Notes: generated from the sequence alone by a model not told the origin. DNA of 64,000 nt from Anaerobacillus isosaccharinicus (GCF_001866075.3 NZ_CP063356.1:4888164-4952163), one strand, 5' to 3'; positions 8,516 to 18,229 are shown, numbered from the stretch's first letter. Program-made: numbers and translations.

Positions 8516-9814
8516 TTAGGTTTGTAAAGAATTAAATGCATGGTTTGCTTCATAGATAATCTTTTCCTCGTCTAATGAAAGGCACACTTTGTTACGAACT
8601 AGGCATACACCTTTTACATATACATCCAACACATCAGCACCTGAAGCTGAATAAACCAGATGTGATACGACATGGTCACTTGGCTGTAAATGGGGTTGTC
8701 TACTATCAATTATAATAAAATCAGCATCTTTCCCTTTTTCAATAAGTCCGATATGATCTAATTTTAATGCTTTACTACCGTTATAAGTTGCCATTAATAG
8801 CGCCTCTTTTGCAGAAACAACCGTAGGATCTTCCTTATTCCCTTTATGAATTAAAGCCGCCATTCTCATTTCCTGGAACATATCTAAATTATTATTAGAA
8901 GCTGCACTATCTGTACCTATTGCCACTAAAATATTTTTTTTAAGCATTCTTGGTACATTGGCGATCCCAGAGCCAAGCTTTAAATTACTATTTGGATTGT
9001 GAGAAACGGCAACATTGTACTTTGCTAAAATATCAAGCTCATCTTCGTTTAAATGAACACCATGGGCAATTAAGGTATGAACGTCAAATACCCCTAATTC
9101 GGCTAAATGGCTAACTGGCCTTTTTCCATACTTTGTCACATGTTCATCGACTTCATGTGCTGTTTCGGATAAATGGATGTGGATTGGTAATTGATGACGC
9201 TTTGCTTCTCCAACAATCATTTCTAAAAACGCTGGTGGACAAGTATAAGGTGCATGTGGTGCTAACATTGTTGTAATTCGCCCTTCGCCAATTGTACGAA
9301 GCGTTTTATTTAATTCAACTGCTTCAGCTAATTTCGTCTTTTGCTCGCTTTTGGAACAAAGACCGATCATTCCCCTTGTCATCACAGAACGAATTCCAGA
9401 TTTTTGAACTAATCTTGCTGTTAATTCCAGATGAAGATGGTACATTTCTAGAAACGTTGTAGTCCCACTTTTCAACATTTCCAATATTGCTAAAGAAGAA
9501 GCAGCCTGTATCGTTTCTTCTGTAAACTTTCCCTCCATTGGCCACATTTTTGTTTTAAGCCAAACGGAAAGTGGCAAATCGTCTCCAAATCCTCTAAGAA
9601 GAGTACTGCCAATATGACCATGAGTATTTATTAAACCTGGTAACAACCAATTGCCTTTTAAATTGATTTTATCATCTATCGCACTATACTCTTCAGTTGG
9701 ATCACCTGATTCAACCGCTGTAATAACCCCGTTGTCAACGACAATAAACCCATTTTTTACAATCTTTCCTTTTTCCCCTGTAACAATGACTCCATTGTAA
9801 AAAAGTTGCTTCAT
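8516..9814 (-). CDS. COG0402 amidohydrolase: MTA/SAH or aminodeoxyfutalosine deaminase
   Basis: Cytoplasmic metal-dependent deaminase of the amidohydrolase superfamily (432 aa). The metal ligands are intact: HGH in LINTHGHIG (His65, His67), the His in HIHLSETAHE, the His in LIAHGVHL and the Asp in IGTDSAASNN. The LRGFGDDLPLSVWL segment and the SETAHEVDEH motif are typical of the 5-methylthioadenosine/S-adenosylhomocysteine deaminase group. That group also includes enzymes known to deaminate 6-aminodeoxyfutalosine; because mqnA is present in this window, that is a real alternative. B. subtilis has no gene here. It follows the pseudo-metallo-beta-lactamase gene by 25 nt, so they are likely cotranscribed. 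Confidence 0.85.
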   Translation of the reverse strand: MKQLFYNGVIVTGEKGKIVKNGFIVVDNGVITAVESGDPTEEYSAIDDKINLKGNWLLPGLINTHGHIGSTLLRGFGDDLPLSVWLKTKMWPMEGKFTEETIQAASSLAILEMLKSGTTTFLEMYHLHLELTARLVQKSGIRSVMTRGMIGLCSKSEQKTKLAEAVELNKTLRTIGEGRITTMLAPHAPYTCPPAFLEMIVGEAKRHQLPIHIHLSETAHEVDEHVTKYGKRPVSHLAELGVFDVHTLIAHGVHLNEDELDILAKYNVAVSHNPNSNLKLGSGIANVPRMLKKNILVAIGTDSAASNNNLDMFQEMRMAALIHKGNKEDPTVVSAKEALLMATYNGSKALKLDHIGLIEKGKDADFIIIDSRQPHLQPSDHVVSHLVYSASGADVLDVYVKGVCLVRNKVCLSLDEEKIIYEANHAFNSLQT

Positions 9815-9839
9815 CGGTTTCTCCTTTAATCATACTTTC

Positions 9840-10739
9840 TTATTTTTTAAATAACCTTGATATATTGTTCGCTAAGCCTAAGGACAACTCTTCCTCATGA
9901 GGTCGAACCGTTAAGATTTCATAATCATCATTATGGCATTTTATCGAAACGGTCCCTAAGCGGTATGTTTGGTAAATATCAATCCACGTTTCTTGTAGTC
10001 GTTCTAGTACTAATTCACTAACAGGTACACCATTTTTTTTAAACAAAATCGCGACTTGTGGATCTACCTCTTCTAAAAATGGTTGCGTTGTTCCTTTTTC
10101 ACTGCCAAATTCAGCAACTTTTAATATTGTCGATTTTAAGGCATAATTTTCAATTAATTGTTTTTCCACTTGCTTATCAGCAATCCCCATAAATAACAGT
10201 GTTTGCTTTCCATAAGAAAAAACAATGACAAGAGCACCCTTATTCTCTAGATCATTCTCTTCCACATAAATAACTTCTGTCTTCAAAAATGGTAGCAACT
10301 CCGTTTTTTGACCTTTTTTCCAGCCAATTACTTCTTTATCTTGAAGATGGTGAAACGTAATTAATTGTTGTTTAATTACTTCGGGAACGATGATTTTTTG
10401 GACATTAAAATTATTAATAATCCATTGCAAATTGCCCGTATACTCTTCTGTTTGATTTGTGATAATTAACGTATCAATAAACTCGACATGGTACATCTTC
10501 AGCCTTTGCTCTAGTTCTTCTTGTGACTCAAGACTGCCTGTATCAATTAAAATATTCTGCCCTTTCCCTGATTGCAATAAAGTTGCCTCGCCATTTGATA
10601 AGTCAAAAAACGTGTAGGCCAAATCTTGTTCTTCAAGATTTAAGTCAACTTCTATTGATTCTTTTTCAGCCATAACAATAAATGGGGCTAAAATTATCTG
10701 CGCTACTATAATTAATAATACTAATACTTTTTTCACCAT
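9840..10739 (-). CDS. Secreted ComEC-type metallo-beta-lactamase-fold protein lacking metal ligands
   Basis: A signal peptide or anchor at the N-terminus (KKVLVLLIIVAQIILAPFIVMA) precedes a domain laid out like the ComEC-associated metallo-beta-lactamase fold: FFDLSNGEATLLQSGKGQNILIDTG, a central strand TLIITNQTEEYTGN, LLFMGIADKQVEKQLI and LKVAEFGSEKGT. In active relatives these positions read THxHxDHxGG, TGD and HHGS; here all the ligand His/Asp residues are replaced. It is therefore probably a non-catalytic, exported or membrane-tethered protein. Start choice: an ATG pair and a GTG lie just after CGGAG; a TTG 24 nt upstream lacks a good site. It overlaps neither neighbour; dinG lies upstream and the deaminase downstream. 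Confidence 0.75.
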   Translation of the reverse strand: MVKKVLVLLIIVAQIILAPFIVMAEKESIEVDLNLEEQDLAYTFFDLSNGEATLLQSGKGQNILIDTGSLESQEELEQRLKMYHVEFIDTLIITNQTEEYTGNLQWIINNFNVQKIIVPEVIKQQLITFHHLQDKEVIGWKKGQKTELLPFLKTEVIYVEENDLENKGALVIVFSYGKQTLLFMGIADKQVEKQLIENYALKSTILKVAEFGSEKGTTQPFLEEVDPQVAILFKKNGVPVSELVLERLQETWIDIYQTYRLGTVSIKCHNDDYEILTVRPHEEELSLGLANNISRLFKK

Positions 10740-10773
10740 CATCACTCCGAAAACTTGTTTCAAATCTTTTACA

Positions 10774-13584
10774 TTATAACCATTTTTCTAAGTCATATAA
10801 TAGTTCTTCCAAAGAGTTTTCCTTCAAAGGAGCACTTGGTAAAGATTGAATAAATAATTTTCCATAGCGTGTCTCAGTGATTCTCCGATCAAAAATAAAA
10901 ACGGCACCGCGGTCATGCGAAGATCGAATTAGCCTTCCAAAACCTTGTTTAAAGCGGATAATGGCTTGTGGCAGCGATAGTTCCATAAACGGACTTTTCC
11001 CCAATTCCTTCACTTTCTCACTTCTTGCTTCAAAAATTGGATTATCCGGTGGTGAGAATGGCAATCTGACTATGATTAAACAACTTAAATCTTCTCCAGG
11101 AATGTCTACACCTTCCCAAAAAGAGCTCGTTCCAAACAATATCGCTTGATCGAATTGCTTAAAATTTTTAGTAAGTTTCGCCCTACTACCGCTACTAATT
11201 CCTTGGCCAATGAGAACAAACTCCTCATTTTCAATAAAATCTTTTAATTGAAAAAATGCTTTTCGAAGCATGTCATAAGAGGTAAATAAAACTAACATTC
11301 TACCTTTCGTTACTTTGGCAATATCCAAAATACTAGTAACAACCTCATATATGTATTCATTTTCATCAACTTCTTTTATATTAGGTAAAGTTGTTGGTAC
11401 CATCAATTGAACTTGCTCACTGTAATTAAACGGTGAATCGATGATTTTGGTCGTTACACCATAGTCCTCTAGACCTAACCTTTTAATAATATAATTAAAC
11501 GAGTTTTTCACAGTTAAAGTCGCAGAGGTCATAATGACGCTTGATTTTTTATTGAAGAAATTATCAGCCATAATCTCAGAAACCTCAATTGGTTTACTAT
11601 AAATATAAGTAGCATTTTTAGCACCTTTTACACCGACTTCAATCCAATAAACATAGTTTGGATCATACTGTAATAGCAACTCCTCTAGCTTATCCTTTTC
11701 TTCCGATAAATTTGCATAAAAGCCTTTAAAAGCTGTTAAAATAGCTGTTTGCGAAAAATTTAATTCATGCTCCTCTAAAGTAAGTTCATCCGTTATTTTT
11801 TTCTTCAATTTAAGCGCATCTTTTAATAACATTTGCACTCTTAAAACTACTTCTTGAATTTCACGCCAGCCTCTTCCTGTCATCTGGTGTGGATAATAAC
11901 GTAAACTCTTTTTTCCTACTTCACTTTTTGAACGAGCAACAGTACTAACTACTGTAGCATGAATAAGTCTGAAACAATCGTCTAGCTCCACTTTCAAATT
12001 AACGATATGGGTAACTAGTTGATCAAAATAATCATCTAAATTTAAACCAAGCTCCTCTTGTACTGTAAAGACTTGGTAAAGTAAATCCTTTGTTTCAAGC
12101 GTTCCAATTCTAGAAAACAAGTGATGAAAAGCAAAATAATCAGTTCGAATCCCAAAATGGTCACTGGCTACTTCTTCAAGGTGGTGTGCTTCATCGATAA
12201 TCACATGTTTATAACTTGGAAGGAGCTGATGATCTTGTGTCATATCTGTAAACAATAAGGCATGGTTTGTAATAATTAAATCTGCTCCATAGGCATTAGT
12301 TCTCGCTCGATGGTAAAAACATCTCGAAAACCAAGGGCAATGTTTACCGATACAGGTAATTGCGTCACTTTGAACTTCACTCCAAAACACTTTGCCACCA
12401 CTCGGTAAATTTAACTGTTCAACATCACCTTCAAGCGTTTCTGTTAACCAAATTAAAATTTGTCCTTTAGAAAGTAATGTATCATAATTTTGTTCAAGTG
12501 AGTCATCAAGCTTTTGTTCAAACTTTCTTAAGCAAATATAATGACTTCTTCCTTTTAAGACGGCTGAACGAAACGGAAACGATACTGCTTCTTTTAAAAT
12601 AACCATATCCCGTTCAACAAGCTGCTGTTGCAAGTTAACAGTATGGGTGCTGATGACCAAAGACGTATCGGTCTTTTTGGCGAAATAAAGTCCCGGTAGT
12701 AAGTATGCTAACGATTTACCTGTCCCTGTTCCTGCTTCTACAAGAAGATGCTGATTCGATAATAAAGCATCGTCGATTAAAGCCATCATCTCTTTTTGAC
12801 CTTCACGGATCTCAAACCCCTTCATTGCAGCAGAGAGTCTTGTTTCAACCTCCAAGAGATCGCCTTTGAAATCGGATACGGTAGAAGGAGAATTTTCTTT
12901 TAAAATTTTCGCTGGCTTTCGTAAGACTAATTGGCGAAATTCATCTAAATTTTCATCGTGGTGAGCGACTTTCGTTAACTTTTCCGTTATTGCCGTTTGA
13001 ATAATGTCATCTAGCGCACTATCAAGACCACTTGCAATTGGTTTTAGTCGTTGCAAGGTTAGGAGCGGTAAATTGATTAGCTTTTTAAGTAAAATCATTA
13101 AGATTTCTGCCGTTACTTGTGCATCACTATCTGCTTGATGTGGTCGATCGTGGTCTAAGTTTAACTTTGTTGCCAAATGGTTTAACTTAAATCCTTCTTC
13201 AGAAGGTAACAATAATCTGGCCAATTCAACCGTATCAATAATAGGCCCCGAAAATGAATTATAGCCACAATGATCTAGCTCATATTGTAAAAATGATAAA
13301 TCAAAAGGAACGTTATGAGCGACAAAATAGGCACCATTTAAAAATTCCATGATCGTAGGAGCGACACTACTAAAGAGTGGCGCATCTGCCACCATCTCAT
13401 CGTTTATCCCTGTAAACTGTTGGATAAATGCTGGTATATTTATTTCAGGATTAATGAAGCTAGAAAATCGATCAATGACTTTTCCGTCTTCAACAACAAC
13501 GACACCAATTTGAATAATCCGATCCCCTTTTTTTGGATTATTACCTGTTGTTTCTAAATCTACTACTACAAACTTATTCTTCAC
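10774..13584 (-). CDS. dinG: DinG-type exonuclease/XPD-like helicase protein
   Basis: 936-aa fusion of an N-terminal DEDD 3'-5' exonuclease (ExoI VVDLETTGN, ExoII AHNVPFDLSFL, ExoIII HQADSDAQVT; residues about 5-170) and an XPD/DinG superfamily 2 helicase core (Walker A EAGTGTGKSLAYLLP; DEAH box in HVIIDEAHHLEEVA; motif VI region IIRFKQGFGRLIRSS). Four cysteines (ICLRKF, then TCIGKHCPWFSRC) have the layout of an iron-sulphur cluster. The S. aureus homologue is reported to act mainly as an exonuclease, so helicase activity is not assured. The GTG start chosen lies 6 nt after GAGAGGTG. In B. subtilis dinG is also near panD and ypmA. Confidence 0.93.
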   Translation of the reverse strand: MKNKFVVVDLETTGNNPKKGDRIIQIGVVVVEDGKVIDRFSSFINPEINIPAFIQQFTGINDEMVADAPLFSSVAPTIMEFLNGAYFVAHNVPFDLSFLQYELDHCGYNSFSGPIIDTVELARLLLPSEEGFKLNHLATKLNLDHDRPHQADSDAQVTAEILMILLKKLINLPLLTLQRLKPIASGLDSALDDIIQTAITEKLTKVAHHDENLDEFRQLVLRKPAKILKENSPSTVSDFKGDLLEVETRLSAAMKGFEIREGQKEMMALIDDALLSNQHLLVEAGTGTGKSLAYLLPGLYFAKKTDTSLVISTHTVNLQQQLVERDMVILKEAVSFPFRSAVLKGRSHYICLRKFEQKLDDSLEQNYDTLLSKGQILIWLTETLEGDVEQLNLPSGGKVFWSEVQSDAITCIGKHCPWFSRCFYHRARTNAYGADLIITNHALLFTDMTQDHQLLPSYKHVIIDEAHHLEEVASDHFGIRTDYFAFHHLFSRIGTLETKDLLYQVFTVQEELGLNLDDYFDQLVTHIVNLKVELDDCFRLIHATVVSTVARSKSEVGKKSLRYYPHQMTGRGWREIQEVVLRVQMLLKDALKLKKKITDELTLEEHELNFSQTAILTAFKGFYANLSEEKDKLEELLLQYDPNYVYWIEVGVKGAKNATYIYSKPIEVSEIMADNFFNKKSSVIMTSATLTVKNSFNYIIKRLGLEDYGVTTKIIDSPFNYSEQVQLMVPTTLPNIKEVDENEYIYEVVTSILDIAKVTKGRMLVLFTSYDMLRKAFFQLKDFIENEEFVLIGQGISSGSRAKLTKNFKQFDQAILFGTSSFWEGVDIPGEDLSCLIIVRLPFSPPDNPIFEARSEKVKELGKSPFMELSLPQAIIRFKQGFGRLIRSSHDRGAVFIFDRRITETRYGKLFIQSLPSAPLKENSLEELLYDLEKWL

Positions 13585-13709
13585 TAGCTTCACCTCTCAT
13601 ACATTCAGGTTTTTATATGTAAATTCCCACTAACTACTTGTACAGCGAAAAGTCCAAGGGTAGATCCCCTGAACCTATCCACCGGATAAAACACTGTATA
13701 ATCATACCA

Positions 13710-14762
13710 TTAACTTAAGATTTTATCGATTAATGGATGTTGAATATTTTCTTGTTTCGCTTTTTCTACACATATTAGAAACCGCTCGCTGTCATCCCAT
13801 TTAGATAAGAGCCATAAGTAAGAAATCCAAATATTCGTTTCTTTTGAATTTGTAGCTAGCAGTTTTTCAAACATCGAAATAGACTTTTCTTTATCATCCA
13901 GTAGTCCATAATTCCAGGCAATTCCATGGTCAACCCACGCTTCATGAAATCCTAAAGCACAAAGCCGTTTGTAGCAATGAATGGCTGCAGAATAATAACC
14001 ATACGCTTCAAATTCATACGCAATTGAGACTAGCAAGTCTTTATATTCTAATAGTTGCAATGCTGTATACCAAGCTTCGAAAGCTTTCGTTTCATTACCG
14101 AGCCTAAGGTAACAATGGCCAAGAAAATAGTGAGCTTCACCATCTTCTACATTTTCTCTCAATATTTCCTCAAAATAAGGAATGGCCAATTCATATTTTT
14201 TTAACATGACTAGAGCCATCCCTATATTATAAGGAACATCTAAATTCCTAAAAAGGGAATTAGCTTTTTCAAAATAATGAATCGCTTCCTCGTATTGATG
14301 AAATCGACCATATAAACAGCCTAATCCAACAAAGGCAAAATGTTTTTCAGCCTTATTTAGACTCGTTTGGACAACAAATAAAAAGGCTTCTTTGCCTTCA
14401 TTAATTTTGCCTTCATATAAATATGAAAAGCCTAAATATAAGTATAGGATAAGCTCATAGGGCCTTTCACTAACTATTTCTGATTTTAAAGCTGGAATGG
14501 CTTTGTCGAACATTTCCAAGTGAAAGTAGGTTGGTCCCTCAAGGTTTTTCGGTAAAGTAAGTAGGTTGCCCTCTATGTTTGTTTGAGTTTTTAACTCTTT
14601 TATATCATCTAGCTTATCTTCCATTTCCATCCATGTTTCTAATAATGCTCCACACTCTTTAGCTAATTCTTCATAAAGATTTTCATTTAGTTTATGACTA
14701 TTTTCAATTGTCTTCTTTAATTTACGATATCTAGTATGCCAATCGTTTACCCATTTTTCCAT
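13710..14762 (-). CDS. TPR-repeat protein, function unknown
   Basis: 350-aa soluble protein. After an N-terminal helical region (about 1-65) with many charged residues, at least six degenerate tetratricopeptide repeats can be followed, with the clearest around HQYEEAIHYFEKANSLFRNLDVPYNIGMALVMLKKYELAIPYFEEIL and EDGEAHYFLGHCYLRLGNETKAFEAW (shown only as separate blocks). Such repeats mediate protein-protein contacts; no enzymatic motif accompanies them. The ATG at 14762 follows AGGGGG. It lies between panD and dinG, where B. subtilis has no such gene, and is probably a monocistron. Confidence 0.75.
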   Translation of the reverse strand: MEKWVNDWHTRYRKLKKTIENSHKLNENLYEELAKECGALLETWMEMEDKLDDIKELKTQTNIEGNLLTLPKNLEGPTYFHLEMFDKAIPALKSEIVSERPYELILYLYLGFSYLYEGKINEGKEAFLFVVQTSLNKAEKHFAFVGLGCLYGRFHQYEEAIHYFEKANSLFRNLDVPYNIGMALVMLKKYELAIPYFEEILRENVEDGEAHYFLGHCYLRLGNETKAFEAWYTALQLLEYKDLLVSIAYEFEAYGYYSAAIHCYKRLCALGFHEAWVDHGIAWNYGLLDDKEKSISMFEKLLATNSKETNIWISYLWLLSKWDDSERFLICVEKAKQENIQHPLIDKILS

Positions 14763-14877
14763 TAAAAATCCCCCTAACAAGCTAAAACAACTTATGCTAA
14801 GTGTTTTACATTAGGAGGATTAATATTCTTATAAAACCTAGCGATATTTGAACGATTGCTATACAGATTGCATAGTC

Positions 14878-15261
14878 CTAACGTATCGTAAATGCTGGTT
14901 CTGTACCAATCATCTCAACAATCCGATTATTTTCATCCATAATTGCAACTTTTGGTTGGAATGTTTTTGCTTCTTCATTTGTTACAAGACCATAAGAAAT
15001 AATTATGACCACATCACCTTCTTGAACAAGCCTTGCTGCTGCTCCATTTAAACAAACAACACCACTACCACGCTTCCCAGGAATGATGTACGTTTCAAGC
15101 CTAGCACCATTATTATTGTTGACGATTTGCACTTTTTCGTTTGGCAACATATCAACAGCATCTAAAATATCTTCATCAATCGTAATACTACCAACATAAT
15201 TTAAATTGGCTTCTGTTACCCGTGCACGATGAATTTTACCTTTCATCATTTGTCTGAACAT
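14878..15261 (-). CDS. panD: Aspartate 1-decarboxylase precursor
   Basis: Makes beta-alanine from aspartate for pantothenate synthesis. Pyruvoyl enzyme: the self-cleavage site Gly24-Ser25 is in [11 protein letters not shown], and the conserved [15 protein letters not shown] and CLNGAAARL segments follow. 127 aa, the normal size. Third gene of panB-panC-panD, 28 nt after panC. Confidence 0.97.
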   Translation of the reverse strand: MFRQMMKGKIHRARVTEANLNYVGSITIDEDILDAVDMLPNEKVQIVNNNNGARLETYIIPGKRGSGVVCLNGAAARLVQEGDVVIIISYGLVTNEEAKTFQPKVAIMDENNRIVEMIGTEPAFTIR

Positions 15262-15289
15262 TGTAAATTCCCCCGTTTATTTTATATTA

Positions 15290-16135
15290 TTAAACAGTTA
15301 CTGTTATATTATCAATTAAGCGAGCTTTTGAGAATTTTAATGCTATGGCAATAATAATCTCACCTTGAATTAGTTCTATCACGTTTAAGCTTGGATAAGC
15401 TAACACTTCCACATAATCGACGATTCCTGTTGTTTTCGAATGTAACAGATCATTGATTTGATCTTTAATCATAACAGGGTTTCTTTCCCCAGCCTCTATT
15501 TGTGATATCGCTTGTCGTAAACTTGCGTAGATTTGTACGGCCTCGCTTCGTTCCTCATCAGAAAGGTATACATTTCTAGAACTTTTCGCTAATCCATCCT
15601 CTTCCCGTAAAGTTGCACATTTCATAACTTGAACAGAGAGATTAAAGTCCGCAACCATATTTTCAATCACTGCTACCTGTTGAGCATCCTTCATACCAAA
15701 ATACGCTCTTGTTGGTTGAACGATATTAAAAAGTTTTAGTACGACAGTTGCAACACCATCAAAGTGACCTGGGCGCGATTTACCACAAAGTGCATTTACT
15801 CCTTTATGAACAGTTATTGTGGATGAAAGCTCCCTTGGATACATCTCTTTGACATCTGGATAAAAAATAGCGTCTACCTTTGCGGACTTAGCTAATCTTT
15901 CGTCTCTTTCAAAGTCCCTTGGATAACGATCAAAGTCTTCATTTGGACCAAATTGCAGAGGGTTGACAAAAATGCTCATAACAATAAAATCATCATGATT
16001 CTTTGCTTCATTTACTAATGATAAATGACCTTCGTGTAAGTAGCCCATCGTAGGTACAAATCCAACTGTTTTACCTTGTTGTTTCGTTTCTGCGACTTTT
16101 TTTTGTAATTCGGCAATCGTACGAACAATGATCAT
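15290..16135 (-). CDS. panC: Pantothenate synthetase
   Basis: ATP-dependent ligase that joins pantoate and beta-alanine. The nucleotide-binding HIGH-like motif is in [15 protein letters not shown], followed by [20 protein letters not shown] and the KMSKS-like region [14 protein letters not shown]. 281 aa. The start codon overlaps the panB stop by 4 nt, indicating coupled translation in the pan operon. Confidence 0.97.
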   Translation of the reverse strand: MIIVRTIAELQKKVAETKQQGKTVGFVPTMGYLHEGHLSLVNEAKNHDDFIVMSIFVNPLQFGPNEDFDRYPRDFERDERLAKSAKVDAIFYPDVKEMYPRELSSTITVHKGVNALCGKSRPGHFDGVATVVLKLFNIVQPTRAYFGMKDAQQVAVIENMVADFNLSVQVMKCATLREEDGLAKSSRNVYLSDEERSEAVQIYASLRQAISQIEAGERNPVMIKDQINDLLHSKTTGIVDYVEVLAYPSLNVIELIQGEIIIAIALKFSKARLIDNITVTV

Positions 16136-16968
16136 TGTTCTCCTCCATACAAGCGGTTTAGCTCTTCATTTTTCATTGAAAAAATATGTTTTTCTTCAGG
16201 AAATTGAGCTTCTTTAACTTCTTTAACATACAAACCAACTGCTTCAATAATAGTTCCTGAAATGTTTGTATACTGTTTTACAAATTTTGGAACATGACCA
16301 TTGCCATACCCTACCAAATCATGGTATACGAGGACTTGCCCATCGGTATGAACACCGGCCCCAATACCTATGATAGGAATTGACAATTGCCCTTGGATAA
16401 GCTTGGCAAGTTCGGCGGGCACGCACTCTAGTACAAGCATACTTGCCCCTGCGTCCTCAACTCGTTTTGAATCCTCAATTAATTGTTTTGCTCCTTCGGC
16501 ATCTTTCCCCTGCACACGGTATCCACCCATAACACCAACTGATTGAGGCGTTAATCCTAAGTGAGCGACAACAGGCACTCCTGCTTTCGTCAATTGTTCA
16601 ATTTTATCTATAACTGCACCATTTCCTTCTAGCTTCACAGCATGGGCGCCTGCTACTTGCATGAGCAACCTTGCATTGCTCATCGTTTCTTCTATTGTTG
16701 AATGGTACGTTAAAAATGGCATATCAGTAATAATAAACGTATTTTTAGCGCCTCGTTTGACAGCCTTTGTGTGTAAAATCATATCATCTAGTGTAACTGG
16801 GATGGTGGAATCGTAGCCTAGTACGACCATACCAAGAGAATCCCCTACTAAAATGACATCTACACCGGCTTCTTCTACTAACTTTGCTGATGGTGCATCG
16901 TAAGCAGTTACCATCGCAATTTTTTCATTGTTCTTTTTCATTGTTTTAAATGTTGCTGTTGTTTTCAT
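16132..16968 (-). CDS. panB: Ketopantoate hydroxymethyltransferase
   Basis: First committed step to pantothenate: adds a hydroxymethyl group from methylene-tetrahydrofolate to 2-oxoisovalerate. The metal and substrate motifs [31 protein letters not shown] and [14 protein letters not shown] are all present. 278 aa; good ribosome binding site (GGAGGG). First gene of panBCD, preceded by a structured leader that contains an intrinsic terminator, which suggests transcription attenuation. Confidence 0.97.
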   Translation of the reverse strand: MKTTATFKTMKKNNEKIAMVTAYDAPSAKLVEEAGVDVILVGDSLGMVVLGYDSTIPVTLDDMILHTKAVKRGAKNTFIITDMPFLTYHSTIEETMSNARLLMQVAGAHAVKLEGNGAVIDKIEQLTKAGVPVVAHLGLTPQSVGVMGGYRVQGKDAEGAKQLIEDSKRVEDAGASMLVLECVPAELAKLIQGQLSIPIIGIGAGVHTDGQVLVYHDLVGYGNGHVPKFVKQYTNISGTIIEAVGLYVKEVKEAQFPEEKHIFSMKNEELNRLYGGEQ

Positions 16969-17038
16969 TTGTTTCCCTCCTTTTTTGTATCAGAGGACTA
17001 AAAAATGAAACTAGTCTTTCTTATTTTTCTGTAAAACC

Positions 17039-17068
17039 AAAAAACTTCTCCCCAAAAAAGGAGAGAAG
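17039..17068 (-). terminator. Intrinsic terminator in the panB leader
   Basis: On the minus strand CTTCTCTCC and GGGGAGAAG pair across a TTTTTT loop and are followed by TTTTTTGGTTTT. It lies 70 nt before the panB start and 190 nt after the birA stop. This position fits an attenuator of the pan operon better than a birA terminator. Confidence 0.8.
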
Positions 17069-17076
17069 GATTAAAA

Positions 17077-17167
17077 TGGCATAACAGAAAAGTAAGAGTT
17101 TCTGTGTATGGCAAATTAGTGTTAGTTTCATTATCCCTCTGTCCTAGTCCATACGGATCAAGGCAGA
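17077..17167 (-). promoter_or_regulatory. Structured 5' leader of panBCD (candidate pan RNA motif)
   Basis: Two hairpins precede the terminator. One is formed by TGCCATACACAGAAA and TTTCTGTTATGCCA, with one mismatch and a bulge. The other is formed by TCTGCCTTGATCC and GGACTAGGACAGA, in which unpaired adenosines remain. A pan RNA motif, a stem with conserved bulged A residues that is often present twice, is known from comparative work upstream of panB in Firmicutes. The position and two-hairpin layout fit, but I cannot verify the consensus bases. Confidence 0.55.
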
Positions 17168-17254
17168 CAATTTTAAGTTAAAATCTTTTATTATGCATTC
17201 ATGTTGGTGCAGTTCATAAGATACTACCCATATTGCCTTAAGTATAACAAAATT

Positions 17255-18229
17255 TCACGAATTTGTGACATTAAATTCTATATCTGCTGAATAAATTTTA
17301 TGTATTGTCCCTAAATCGTCTTCTAAAAGAAGAACACCGTCATCAGTAATCCCTTTTGCATAGCCTTGAATTGAATTTGTGATTGTTCTCGCTGTTATTC
17401 TACGACCAATCGTAATCGCATGAGCTTCCCACATATGTTTGATCGGTAAAAAACCTTCGTCTAGGAACAGTTCATACAGTTGTTCAAATTGAACCATAAT
17501 GCTTTGCATTACACTAGCGCGGTTAATTTCTTCACCTTTTTCAATTTTAAGGGAAGTGGCAATTTCTTTAATTTCTTCAGGAAAAAAATCTTGATTAACA
17601 TTTATCCCTATCCCAATGATCACGGAATGAATTTGATCAGGATCAGCTTGCATCTCAGTTAGTATCCCGACGAGTTTTTTTCCATTTAATAAAATATCAT
17701 TCGGCCACTTAATATCGCAATGAAGACCGGTCTGTTCTTTAATACCACGAATAACAGCAACAGCGGTTAAAAGTGTTAGTTGGGGTGCTTGCTGGGGTGG
17801 GATTTTTGGTTTTAAAATTAAACTCATCCAAATTCCACTCCCTATAGGAGAAAACCAAGGTCTACCCAATCTTCCTTTGCCACCTAGTTGCTCATCTGCC
17901 ACTATGACTGTTCCTTCTTCGGCTCCATCACTCGCAATACGATGGGCAATTTCTTGTGTTGATGAAACAGATTGTTCATAGACGACATTTTTGCCGATAT
18001 ACTTTGTTGTTAAGCCGGCTTTTATCTCATTCTTTGTTAAAAGATTAGGTTGATGAATGACCCGATAGCCTTTTCTAGGTATTGCTTCTACTTTGTAACC
18101 CGCTTTACGAAGCTCCTCAATATGCTTCCAAACAGCAGTTCTTGAACAACCTAAATAATTACTGATTGCTTCACCTGATACAAATTTACCTTGTTGAGCC
18201 ATTAACATTTGTAATAGTTTACTTCGCAT
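17255..18229 (-). CDS. birA: Biotin-[acetyl-CoA carboxylase] ligase and biotin repressor
   Basis: Attaches biotin to the carboxyl carrier protein and, with its N-terminal winged helix, represses biotin genes. The helix-turn-helix is in GEAISNYLGCSRTAVWKHIEELRKAGY (about residues 16-42); the catalytic loop GGKGRLGRPWFS and the domain KLVGILTEM follow; a small SH3-like C-terminal domain ends the protein. 324 aa with the ATG at 18229, 7 nt after GGAGGGG. The start overlaps the cca gene by 11 nt, so translation is coupled, as in B. subtilis. Confidence 0.95.
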   Translation of the reverse strand: MRSKLLQMLMAQQGKFVSGEAISNYLGCSRTAVWKHIEELRKAGYKVEAIPRKGYRVIHQPNLLTKNEIKAGLTTKYIGKNVVYEQSVSSTQEIAHRIASDGAEEGTVIVADEQLGGKGRLGRPWFSPIGSGIWMSLILKPKIPPQQAPQLTLLTAVAVIRGIKEQTGLHCDIKWPNDILLNGKKLVGILTEMQADPDQIHSVIIGIGINVNQDFFPEEIKEIATSLKIEKGEEINRASVMQSIMVQFEQLYELFLDEGFLPIKHMWEAHAITIGRRITARTITNSIQGYAKGITDDGVLLLEDDLGTIHKIYSADIEFNVTNS

